From the NCBI GenBank assembly GCA_945787485.1, contig CALZHV010000100.1, positions 1 to 7,440 on the forward strand: DNA of 7,440 nucleotides, given 5' to 3'. Positions 1-5,995 of the stretch are shown here, piece after piece; positions within the stretch are counted from its first letter, which is position 1, and each line of letters starts with the position of its first letter. Source of the stretch: an uncultured Lachnospiraceae bacterium. GTDB taxonomy: Bacteria; Bacillota; Clostridia; Lachnospirales; Lachnospiraceae. The position numbers were made by a program, and so were the translations under genes. The notes below the pieces were generated by a model. It was not told the DNA's origin. It made no database searches and saw nothing but the letters and a program-made list of their open reading frames with translations.

Positions 1-283
1 TCATCTGCTGTGGTTGCATGTATTGTGACTGCGGTTGCTGCATCTGCTGTGGTTGCATGTATTGTGACTGCGGCTGCTGCATCTCCTGCGGCTGTGGCAC
101 AGTAGATTTAAGCTCATGTAATTGTCTGTTTAGATTACCAATTCTTGCTTCTATCGACTTAATTCGCTGCAGCATCAGCATATCGTTATTTTCTTCAGCA
201 AAATATGTATCATATAGATTTAAAAGCTCATTTTCACAATATGAAATATTATTTTCAAGATTACGAATTTTTTCGATATCCAT
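1..283 (-). CDS. Partial ORF: coiled-coil-like N-terminus followed by a Gln/Pro/Met-rich repeat region (3' end outside window)
   Basis: Not recognised. The reading frame opens with ATG at 283 and is still open at the window edge after 94 codons, so only the N-terminal part is visible. Residues 1-60 are charged and Leu/Ile-rich with a heptad-like pattern (for example around IEKIRNLENN and IEARIGNLNRQLHEL), suggesting an alpha-helical or coiled-coil segment. Residues 63-94 are low-complexity, rich in Gln, Pro and Met, with two copies of a 13-residue unit (MQQPQSQYMQPQQ at 68-80 and 81-93). No signal peptide or membrane segment is visible in this part. The start is supported by a purine run GGAGGAAGGG at 301-292, whose AAGGG part lies 8 nt from the ATG. 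The gene follows the CgeB-like gene by 157 bp, so it may or may not be in the same transcript. A Gln/Pro-rich linker leading to a further domain is a reasonable guess, but function is unknown. Confidence 0.7.
   Translation of the reverse strand, partial: MDIEKIRNLENNISYCENELLNLYDTYFAEENNDMLMLQRIKSIEARIGNLNRQLHELKSTVPQPQEMQQPQSQYMQPQQMQQPQSQYMQPQQM
2..79 (-). repeat. Two tandem 39-bp coding repeats (13-residue Q/P/M/Y units)
   Basis: Two head-to-tail 39-bp units (2-40 and 41-79) differ only at 35 versus 74 (T/C on the plus strand), a synonymous CAA/CAG change. A degenerate start of a further unit (Met-Gln-Gln preceded by Pro-Gln-Pro-Gln-Glu) lies at 80-97. The period is a multiple of three and keeps the reading frame, so this is an expandable protein repeat. 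The array may continue beyond position 1. Confidence 0.9.
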
Positions 284-350
284 AGATATATCCCTTCCTC
301 CCTGATTCATAACTTGTAAAGCATTTTAACTGTTAATTCCTCATCTGTTT
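284..350. other. Short intergenic leader before the Q/P-rich ORF
   Basis: This stretch lies between the 42-bp repeat array and the partial ORF. Apart from the Shine-Dalgarno run it holds an 11-bp odd palindrome (TTAAC-T-GTTAA, 326-336). No intrinsic terminator and no well-spaced sigma-70 promoter is visible. Confidence 0.4.
292..301 (-). promoter_or_regulatory. Shine-Dalgarno run for the Q/P-rich ORF
   Basis: The minus strand reads GGAGGAAGGG, then 8 nt, then ATG at 283. This purine run selects the start codon. GGAGG alone would be 13 nt away, so the AAGGG part is better placed for initiation. Confidence 0.7.
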
Positions 351-476
351 ATTATACTACAAGCCGCATATGTCAGAGATCTGCATAAGCTTATTACATT
401 ACAAGCCACATATATCAAACATCTGCATAAGCTTATTACATTACAAGCCACATATATCAAACATCTGCATAAGCTT
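351..476 (-). repeat. Three tandem 42-bp repeats duplicating the 3' end of the CgeB-like gene, stop codon included
   Basis: Exactly three 42-bp units occupy 435-476, 393-434 and 351-392. The first unit in transcription order holds the last 11 sense codons and TAA stop of the glycosyltransferase gene, plus TGTAAT. The second is identical to it. The third differs at six positions: ATG to ATC, TTT to TCT, GAT to GAC, TGT to TGC, TAA to TAG, and TGT to TAT after the stop. All units are in the same frame as the gene, and each carries its own stop. The two identical copies suggest a recent duplication; the third is older or derived from a diverged relative. No U-tract or strong stem is present, so this is not an obvious terminator. 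Confidence 0.95.
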
Positions 477-1610
477 CACATCATAGCTGTGATATTGTTT
501 AACCTTATTATATCCGTTTTTGGCAATTTGCTTTCTTTCATCATCATGTGAAAGATAGTAATCAATTTTATTAATCAAATCCGGTATACTTTCGTACATT
601 ACGATATCCTCATCCGGTATAAAATGCTCCGGTATCTCTGCCTGGTAATTTGAAATAACAAATCCACCCGCACCCATCAAATCAAATATTCTAAGTGGAA
701 GTCCCGTCTTTATAGGCTTATTTGTAAGATTGAGATTTATCTTACTGCATTTTATTATCTGTGGCATCATATTAAGCGAATCGGCACCGCCGCGACAATT
801 CACATTTTTGAGCATTGATGTATCACTAAGCGTCCATAAATCCATTTTAAAATATTTTGCAATTTCGTTAAATGTTTTTATTCTGTCAAGCTCGGTACAT
901 TTATACCCAAGATATGTATCAGCTACAATTCCTTTTACATCCTCTATGTAATCTTCACCCAAAGGCATCCAATCTGCATATTTTTTAAATTCTTCCGCCC
1001 ACTCATCGCTGATTGAATCTTCTATGAAATTGTAGCCAAACACATTAAGCTGTGCCTGCAGTAAGCCTTCCGCATATCCACGCATGTAATCAGGCAAATC
1101 TTTTTCTATTTGATTATATCTTGTCTTTTCAGAATACAATGAGCCAATAAATGAAATGTCACAATCATATTTTCTATGTTCCTCAGCTGTAACTTTTACC
1201 GCATCCCATGAAGGAATGTCACAGCCGAGCGACAAATGATGAATATTGTCCGGATTCAATGGTCTGAATTTTTCCGCCTGCATTCTGTCTAATACAAATA
1301 TTCTGTTTGTCGGAAGCGCTGCAGTTTCAGAATATAGCTGGAAACTCGGACAGTCTACAGTCCACGACAAATATGGAATTTTCAAGACCTTACAGCCTCT
1401 TGCTATAATTGGCTGAAAATTAATGGTAAATACACAGGCAGCATCCGAATTTTTTTGAACAAGCTCAACTAATGCAGTCAGATAGTCCGTATCATAATCC
1501 ACACTTTTGAATTTTTTATTCATTATTACAACTTCATGTCCAAGTCTTTTCATTGCATTTATGACACCTGTCTCACAAATACTTGACCATTTACAAAAAA
1601 TTATTTTCAT
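441..1610 (-). CDS. CgeB/DUF3880-type GT-B glycosyltransferase
   Basis: A 389-residue predicted cytoplasmic glycosyltransferase. The N-terminal half (about 1-145) looks like the DUF3880 domain seen in CgeB-like proteins. The C-terminal part (about 280-385) matches the Glyco_trans_1_2 type: INLNLT at 291-296, the TGLPLRIFDLMGAGGFVISN stretch at 302-321, then an acidic EIPEHF-PDEDIVMY segment and a final helix with NGYNKVKQYHSYD. YDCDISFIGSLY at 148-159 resembles the linker strand opening the second Rossmann domain. No membrane segment or signal peptide is seen. The family uses nucleotide-activated sugars; the actual donor and acceptor cannot be read from sequence. The start follows a GGGGA site at 1620-1616, 5 nt from the ATG, 21 bp after the upstream cytidylyltransferase gene, so the two are probably co-transcribed. 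Such proteins occur in spore-coat, capsule and flagellin glycosylation loci. The 3' end is embedded in a tandem repeat. Confidence 0.85.
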   Translation of the reverse strand: MKIIFCKWSSICETGVINAMKRLGHEVVIMNKKFKSVDYDTDYLTALVELVQKNSDAACVFTINFQPIIARGCKVLKIPYLSWTVDCPSFQLYSETAALPTNRIFVLDRMQAEKFRPLNPDNIHHLSLGCDIPSWDAVKVTAEEHRKYDCDISFIGSLYSEKTRYNQIEKDLPDYMRGYAEGLLQAQLNVFGYNFIEDSISDEWAEEFKKYADWMPLGEDYIEDVKGIVADTYLGYKCTELDRIKTFNEIAKYFKMDLWTLSDTSMLKNVNCRGGADSLNMMPQIIKCSKINLNLTNKPIKTGLPLRIFDLMGAGGFVISNYQAEIPEHFIPDEDIVMYESIPDLINKIDYYLSHDDERKQIAKNGYNKVKQYHSYDVKLMQMFDICGL

Positions 1611-1631
1611 CGTATTCCCCTTTTTATTATA

Positions 1632-2342
1632 TTACATCATTTTTTTATTTTTAGAAATGTAAGCCTTAAACAACTCAAGGTCATCGTTTGTTGTAAGCTT
1701 TATGTTTTTATCAGAACCTGCCGCAAAATATAATCTTTCACCAAGCTCCACCATCATCGTGTTAGCATAAGCCGAACCGTGTATGCCAATCTTTTCTTCA
1801 TACGCCTTATGATAAGCCCGGTCAAGCTTTTCATATTTATATGCCTGAGGTGTTGAAACACGCCTCAATGTTTCTCTTTTTATATAGCCGGTTGTAGATA
1901 TTTCATCATCTATAATGAAAATCTGTTCATTATATGGCAGGGATGTAACAGCATTTCCGTATTGCTCACATTTGTCTATCACATCAGACAGAACATATTC
2001 ATCCACAAGCGGGCGAACACCGTCATGTATTATTATTATATCATCGGCATTACATTTATCTTCCAGATTAAATACGCCGTTTCTTATTGATTCCTGGGCA
2101 CTTTCTCCACCTGTCACAATCCATTTCAGCTTTGAAATATTATATTTTTTTGCATCCGCTATGACCTTTTCCTGCCATCCGTCAATACATACAATTTCGA
2201 TGGCATCTATCTTGTCATGTTTTTCAAAGCTGTCTAATGTATACATCAAAACCGGTTTGTCATACACTTCAATAAACTGCTTAGGTATATCCTGTCCCAT
2301 TCTGTTGCCGACACCGCCGGCTATTATTATTGCAACATTCAT
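1632..2342 (-). CDS. IspD/TarI-family cytidylyltransferase, second copy (probable alditol-phosphate cytidylyltransferase)
   Basis: Expected to transfer CMP from CTP to a polyol phosphate, releasing pyrophosphate. At 236 residues it is normal length for the family. The nucleotide-binding signature IAGGVGNRMG at 7-16 and PKQF at 20-23 are intact, including the conserved Arg14 and Lys21. ESIRNGV at 84-90 corresponds to the family R-x-S-x-x-x-G element. HDGVRP at 106-111 is closer to the TarI form (HDAVRP) than to IspD (HDAARP). STPQ at 163-166 and KLTTNDDLELF at 215-225 complete the fold. The IspD DDAS substrate motif is replaced by YANT at 192-195, which argues against methylerythritol phosphate as substrate. 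Only 2 bp separate it from the upstream glycosyltransferase stop, and its GGGAG site (2354-2350) lies inside that gene, so translation is probably coupled. It differs clearly from the paralogue at 6700-5996. The substrate is unknown. Confidence 0.85.
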   Translation of the reverse strand: MNVAIIIAGGVGNRMGQDIPKQFIEVYDKPVLMYTLDSFEKHDKIDAIEIVCIDGWQEKVIADAKKYNISKLKWIVTGGESAQESIRNGVFNLEDKCNADDIIIIHDGVRPLVDEYVLSDVIDKCEQYGNAVTSLPYNEQIFIIDDEISTTGYIKRETLRRVSTPQAYKYEKLDRAYHKAYEEKIGIHGSAYANTMMVELGERLYFAAGSDKNIKLTTNDDLELFKAYISKNKKMM

Positions 2343-2344
2343 TC

Positions 2345-3406
2345 TTACACTCCCAATATTCTTGCGATTCCTTCCTTTGCCGGTTCATACTCTCCGCATT
2401 TTCTATAATATAACATAGCATTTGCCTTATCCTCAAGGCACTCAAGAATTACTCCGACATTATAAAATGCCGCATATGAATTTACACCTTCCACAGTACA
2501 TTTATTAATTGTCGTTGCCTTTAAAAAGCTTTCTATTGCCTGTTCAAACATCGCATTATACATGTAAATCAATCCCATCACAAACAAATAATCCGCATTT
2601 TCTCCAAAATCGTCCATAAGTGCACTGAGCATCATGGCATCCTCCGTGCGTTCTGTGTAGATGAGACAATAACCATATGTAATTACTATATTGCTCACAT
2701 ATTCCAATGATAAATCCAAAGGTAACTCCATAGCATGCTCTAAATACGGAATCGCTTCTTTATATTTTTGCTCATAAAAATATGCTTTTCCAATCTGATA
2801 TAATATATACGGATCATCCGGATTTTCTTCAAGCTCAATTAAAAGCAGTCTTAGATTTCTGTCTGCCTTTTTTGCTCTGTCATCACTATCACCCTTATAT
2901 CCGACATGAGTAGTAAATACCGGAGCAATGTAAGTTTTATATTCTCCGTCAACAATCATGGTTATCTGCTCATGAATACGTCCTGTGTAATGGAATAATG
3001 ATTTTGGGAAAAGACGGTTTACATACTCATTGCTCGTCATTTCTTTTCCGTCACTTTGATAGAAATTTTTTCTATGCATTCTTCCGACATTTTCAGGATT
3101 TTCACTTATTAGCTTATCTAACAATTTAGTGTCGATATCATCGACAAATTCATCTGTATCAATCATCAGAATATATTCATTTGTTGCTTTTTCAATAGCG
3201 TAATTTCTTGCTGCAGAAAAATCATCTACCCAGACAAAATCAAAAACCTTATCTGTATATTTTTTTGCCAATTCAACTGAACCGTCTGTTGACCCTGTAT
3301 CTATAACGACAATCTCATAATCATATTTGGCAAGTCTTTCAAGACATATTTCCAAATTATGAGCCTCATTTTTTGTTATTATACAAACCGATATTTTGTT
3401 TTTCAT
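2345..3406 (-). CDS. Family 2 glycosyltransferase with C-terminal TPR region
   Basis: A 353-residue GT-A glycosyltransferase. The N-terminal catalytic domain (about 4-165) shows the classic opening SVCIITKNEAHNLEICL, IDTGSTDGS at 35-43, AARNYA at 65-70 and the metal/nucleotide motif DTD at 83-85. GRIHEQI at 142-148 is typical of the family 2 members that carry TPRs (SunS-like and related proteins). Residues about 198-345 form tetratricopeptide-like helical pairs (DPYILYQIGKAYFYEQKYKEAIPYLEHA and two or three weaker repeats), a likely protein-binding or oligomerisation platform. No transmembrane helix is visible, so it is probably cytoplasmic. Some relatives glycosylate peptides or proteins and others act on glycans; the sequence does not decide. 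The start is set by AAGGAG at 3419-3414, 7 nt from the ATG. The stop nearly abuts the next cytidylyltransferase. Confidence 0.9.
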   Translation of the reverse strand: MKNKISVCIITKNEAHNLEICLERLAKYDYEIVVIDTGSTDGSVELAKKYTDKVFDFVWVDDFSAARNYAIEKATNEYILMIDTDEFVDDIDTKLLDKLISENPENVGRMHRKNFYQSDGKEMTSNEYVNRLFPKSLFHYTGRIHEQITMIVDGEYKTYIAPVFTTHVGYKGDSDDRAKKADRNLRLLLIELEENPDDPYILYQIGKAYFYEQKYKEAIPYLEHAMELPLDLSLEYVSNIVITYGYCLIYTERTEDAMMLSALMDDFGENADYLFVMGLIYMYNAMFEQAIESFLKATTINKCTVEGVNSYAAFYNVGVILECLEDKANAMLYYRKCGEYEPAKEGIARILGV

Positions 3407-3424
3407 TTACCTACTCCTTGCTAA

Positions 3425-3451
3425 AATATGACAGCATCAAATGCACATATT
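3425..3451 (-). other. Weak hairpin upstream of the family 2 glycosyltransferase
   Basis: In the 67-bp gap before the glycosyltransferase, AATATG (3425-3430) pairs with CATATT (3446-3451) and GCAT (3434-3437) pairs with ATGC (3441-3444), around a CAA loop with an asymmetric internal loop. In the transcript this ends 5 nt upstream of the AAGGAG ribosome site. No U-run follows, so it does not look like an intrinsic terminator. It could modulate translation or mRNA processing, or be chance in AT-rich sequence. Confidence 0.3.
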
Positions 3452-3473
3452 GTGACATAATCTGCTTTATTGT

Positions 3474-4835
3474 TTATTTAATACATGGATTTTGTATCAT
3501 TACAGGTATTTTCTGATTCTGACACAACCAGACAACACTGCTTCCGTCTCCGTAATAAGCATCGCAAATGCTAAGCACATAATCCATGCTTGGCATTTCA
3601 TCATATACACCCCATTCGCATTTTTTATAATTTTCTACTATTTTTCTGTATCTGTCTCCAAGCTCAGGCCGCATTGTATCAATTGTACTAAGCATCAACG
3701 GATGAGGTCTCCAGATTAACAAAACATTATCCTTCATTTCTTCAAATTGTTTTATTACAGATTCAATTTTATCTATCATAGTCTCTTTATAGTTTAACAA
3801 TGCAACGACGCTTGTGTTGTAAAAAATCACTTTTTTACGCGTACCGTCGTTTCTGTATAGCTTTTTCTCCCATTCCTCCGGAAGTTTTATGCCTTCTTCT
3901 CTTATTCTCCTAACCTTATCAAACTTAGGCGAACCGTATCCCTTTATTTTTTCCTCCCAATAAGGTCTGCTTTCTTCTCCTGTTTCCTTTGTCATGACAT
4001 CAATATATATTTGGCGCATATTTTCAGATTGAACAATCACGGTATTTGCATGTATTACGGCAGGTACCTTTATAAAATGCTCCATTCCCGCAATTGATGC
4101 ATAATCATTGGGTTCAATTTCTCTCAAAACAAAATATGGTATATAAACCAAATCATCCGTATATTGCTTTAAATTCTTTGAGTAAAAGAAAGGATGCACA
4201 CTCGTTACATAATTTGATGCATCATAAGGATTATGTATATATATCTTATCCGGATGTCTGTTTTGAAAATCGTATTCCTCATAATTTGTTATTTTTATAT
4301 TATCCGGGAATTTATCTCCTTCATAATGCATCTTGCCCAATTTACCGTCCTTATCCCTTTCGAAATATGGAATCGGAATTACAAAAGACTCGCAATCAGG
4401 TTCCTCTAATGACTTTAAATACACACTTTCCAACGAATCCCACATAGACGAATTATAAGGCAAAAAAACAATTTCTTTTGTAGTCCTTACATCATTATTC
4501 AGGCTTACCCTTAGATTTTCAACGTATTTTTGGAACATCTTGTCATATTGTGTTGATTTTTTTCGCAAAAAAGCCTTATCAGCTGTCGAATCAACCTCCT
4601 GTCCTATCATATATAACGACTCACAATATTGTTCAAGAATGTGCACAAAGTTATTGCCTTCACCCTCACTTTCTTCAACCATTGTTCCGATGCTTATTGC
4701 ACCCTCCTGACAGTCGATTAATAACTGATTTACATTATTTTTTTCATCACGAAAAACACACGCAACAATCTGTGCATGTGCTTGTTCCAATAAATCTATA
4801 AAATTGCTTAAATCTTGTTTCTCTTTTTTTCTCAT
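3474..4835 (-). CDS. TagB/TagF-like CDP-polyol phosphotransferase-like protein with helical N-terminal domain
   Basis: A 453-residue protein whose C-terminal half resembles the GT-B CDP-glycerol/CDP-ribitol phosphotransferases of teichoic acid synthesis. The visible signatures are GYGSPKFD at 299-306 (family G-x-P-x-x-D), LIWRPHP at 373-379 and CDAYYGDGSSVVW at 424-436 (family form is nearer SD-x-x-x-TDYSS). These correspond to the donor-binding domain. The acceptor-side WHGTP motif of canonical TagF is not seen; a YIPYFVL stretch at 231-237 lies about where it would be expected. Residues 1-110 are a charged, helix-rich segment not typical of TagF. No membrane segment is visible. Placed directly after a probable CDP-alditol synthesis set, transfer of an alditol phosphate to a glycan is a reasonable inference. 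The start has only a weak GGA site 9 nt upstream, overlapping a 12-bp palindrome, and follows a 72-bp gap, so expression may be set separately from the upstream genes. Confidence 0.7.
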   Translation of the reverse strand: MRKKEKQDLSNFIDLLEQAHAQIVACVFRDEKNNVNQLLIDCQEGAISIGTMVEESEGEGNNFVHILEQYCESLYMIGQEVDSTADKAFLRKKSTQYDKMFQKYVENLRVSLNNDVRTTKEIVFLPYNSSMWDSLESVYLKSLEEPDCESFVIPIPYFERDKDGKLGKMHYEGDKFPDNIKITNYEEYDFQNRHPDKIYIHNPYDASNYVTSVHPFFYSKNLKQYTDDLVYIPYFVLREIEPNDYASIAGMEHFIKVPAVIHANTVIVQSENMRQIYIDVMTKETGEESRPYWEEKIKGYGSPKFDKVRRIREEGIKLPEEWEKKLYRNDGTRKKVIFYNTSVVALLNYKETMIDKIESVIKQFEEMKDNVLLIWRPHPLMLSTIDTMRPELGDRYRKIVENYKKCEWGVYDEMPSMDYVLSICDAYYGDGSSVVWLCQNQKIPVMIQNPCIK

Positions 4836-4841
4836 TACTAT

Positions 4842-4853
4842 TTATCCGGATAA
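4842..4853. promoter_or_regulatory. Perfect 12-bp palindrome (TTATCCGGATAA) just upstream of the phosphotransferase-like gene
   Basis: The dyad TTATCCGGATAA ends 6 nt before the ATG at 4835, inside the AT-rich gap 4836-4907, and occupies the position where a Shine-Dalgarno site would be expected. It has no loop, so it suits a dimeric DNA-binding protein better than an RNA hairpin. Roughly two such 12-bp dyads are expected by chance in 7.4 kb with equal base frequencies, so the position rather than the mere existence is notable. Confidence 0.3.
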
Positions 4854-4907
4854 TAAATATAAAATTATATATGTTCATTTAAAACTGTTGGTAAAATATA
4901 TTAAAAG

Positions 4908-5966
4908 TTATTCATTTAATCCCATTATCTTAATATAATCCTCTTTTTTATCCCGCATAATCTCAAATCCTTCCATTATCTTATCCATAGGGTACTTATG
5001 CGTAATAAACGCTTCCGGGTGAATTTCTTCCTTCTTAAGGCAATCTAAAACATAGTGCCAGTCATCATCCTCTTCATGTGTGAAAGAAGAATTCCATGTT
5101 CCTGTCAGTTTTATCTGATTTCTTAAAATTTTCCAATATACATTTTTATCAAAACTCATATCAGAATACGGATTACCAACCAAAACAATACTTCCCGCAG
5201 GCATAGTTGATTCTACTGCATCAGAAATAGTTTCATTTTTTCCGACACATTCAAAATAAAGGTCAACGCCCAAGCCGTCAGTCTTTTCATTTATGAAACT
5301 AATCGATGCTTTTGTCTTGCAGTCACAGTAATTATCCTTTGATATGCCAAGCTTTTCTATGCAATCCTTCTGAAAATCTTTATTTCCGATAGCAATAATG
5401 TTATTAAAGCCCGCCTGTTTTAAGAACATTACAAGAAACATTCCTATTGTTCCGAGACCACATACAGCAACAGTCATATCCTCTGCCTTTTTGCCTTTTG
5501 TAAGATTAAAACCTCTTCTCATTGCATGAACGGCAACAGCCATCGGCTCAAGCATTGCCGCCTGCTCATATGTTACATTATCCGGCAATTCGATTAGATT
5601 TTCCAAAGGCACACATACCTTGTCTGCAAATGCACCGTCACATCTTGAGCCCAGATAATTGTAATTTCTGCACATCTCATATTGCTTATTTTGACATGGA
5701 GCACATTTCCCACAAGGGATAAGAGGAAAAATCCCCACTCTCTTTCCTGCCCACACACTATTATCCTCCGGAGAAACCTGTCCGGAAAATTCATGTCCTA
5801 TAATAAGAGGCTTTACATGTGCACCGGTAACAAACGCTCTCGGTATGTCCGAACCACATATTCCGGTAGCTTTTACGTCAACCAAAGCCCATCCGTCAGC
5901 CGCCTTCGGAGTTTCATATTCCTCATATGTCATATTATTAATATCGTGTAAAACCCATGCTTTCAT
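4908..5966 (-). CDS. Zinc-dependent medium-chain polyol-phosphate dehydrogenase/reductase (GatD/TarJ-like)
   Basis: A 352-residue medium-chain dehydrogenase, full length for the family. It has catalytic-zinc ligands Cys37 (GICGSD), His58-Glu59 (GHEFSG) and Glu140 (LEP), and structural-zinc cysteines 85, 88, 91 and 99. The Rossmann motif GLGTIG lies at 170-175. Stretches such as GSDIPRAF, GAH, IIGHEFSG, LGSRCDGAFA and GTWNSSF resemble galactitol-1-phosphate dehydrogenase GatD as I recall it. The residues after the second Rossmann strand are IGNKD (193-197) rather than the acidic residue typical of NAD-specific members. This hints at NADP(H) use and reductive, biosynthetic direction, as in TarJ, but is inference. 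Lying 29 bp after a cytidylyltransferase, it probably reduces a keto-sugar phosphate to the alditol phosphate that this enzyme activates. AGGAG at 5980-5976 sets the start, 9 nt from the ATG. Catabolic sorbitol or galactitol use is the alternative, less likely given the context. Confidence 0.88.
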   Translation of the reverse strand: MKAWVLHDINNMTYEEYETPKAADGWALVDVKATGICGSDIPRAFVTGAHVKPLIIGHEFSGQVSPEDNSVWAGKRVGIFPLIPCGKCAPCQNKQYEMCRNYNYLGSRCDGAFADKVCVPLENLIELPDNVTYEQAAMLEPMAVAVHAMRRGFNLTKGKKAEDMTVAVCGLGTIGMFLVMFLKQAGFNNIIAIGNKDFQKDCIEKLGISKDNYCDCKTKASISFINEKTDGLGVDLYFECVGKNETISDAVESTMPAGSIVLVGNPYSDMSFDKNVYWKILRNQIKLTGTWNSSFTHEEDDDWHYVLDCLKKEEIHPEAFITHKYPMDKIMEGFEIMRDKKEDYIKIMGLNE

Positions 5967-5995
5967 ATCGTCACGCTCCTGTCATCTGACTGTTT

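Noticed and set aside
18..305. Cys-rich plus-strand ORF of 95 residues
   Set aside because: It is the antisense shadow of the Gln/Pro/Met repeat; the minus-strand frame has a good ribosome site and plausible protein composition.
351..476. CRISPR-like array
   Set aside because: The units are contiguous 42-bp tandem copies without variable spacers, and the first one is coding sequence.
1915..2418. Plus-strand ORF of 167 residues opposite the second cytidylyltransferase
   Set aside because: It is antisense to a well-conserved coding region, with no ribosome site or recognisable motif.
3407..3473. Intrinsic terminator between the phosphotransferase-like gene and the family 2 glycosyltransferase
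   Set aside because: The only hairpin is weak, AT-rich and has an internal loop, and no U-tract follows it.
4854..4900. Sigma-70 promoter in the AT-rich gap (TATAAT-like sequence with TTTACC upstream)
   Set aside because: The spacing is about 20 bp and the -35 match is poor; such hexamers are common in sequence this AT-rich.
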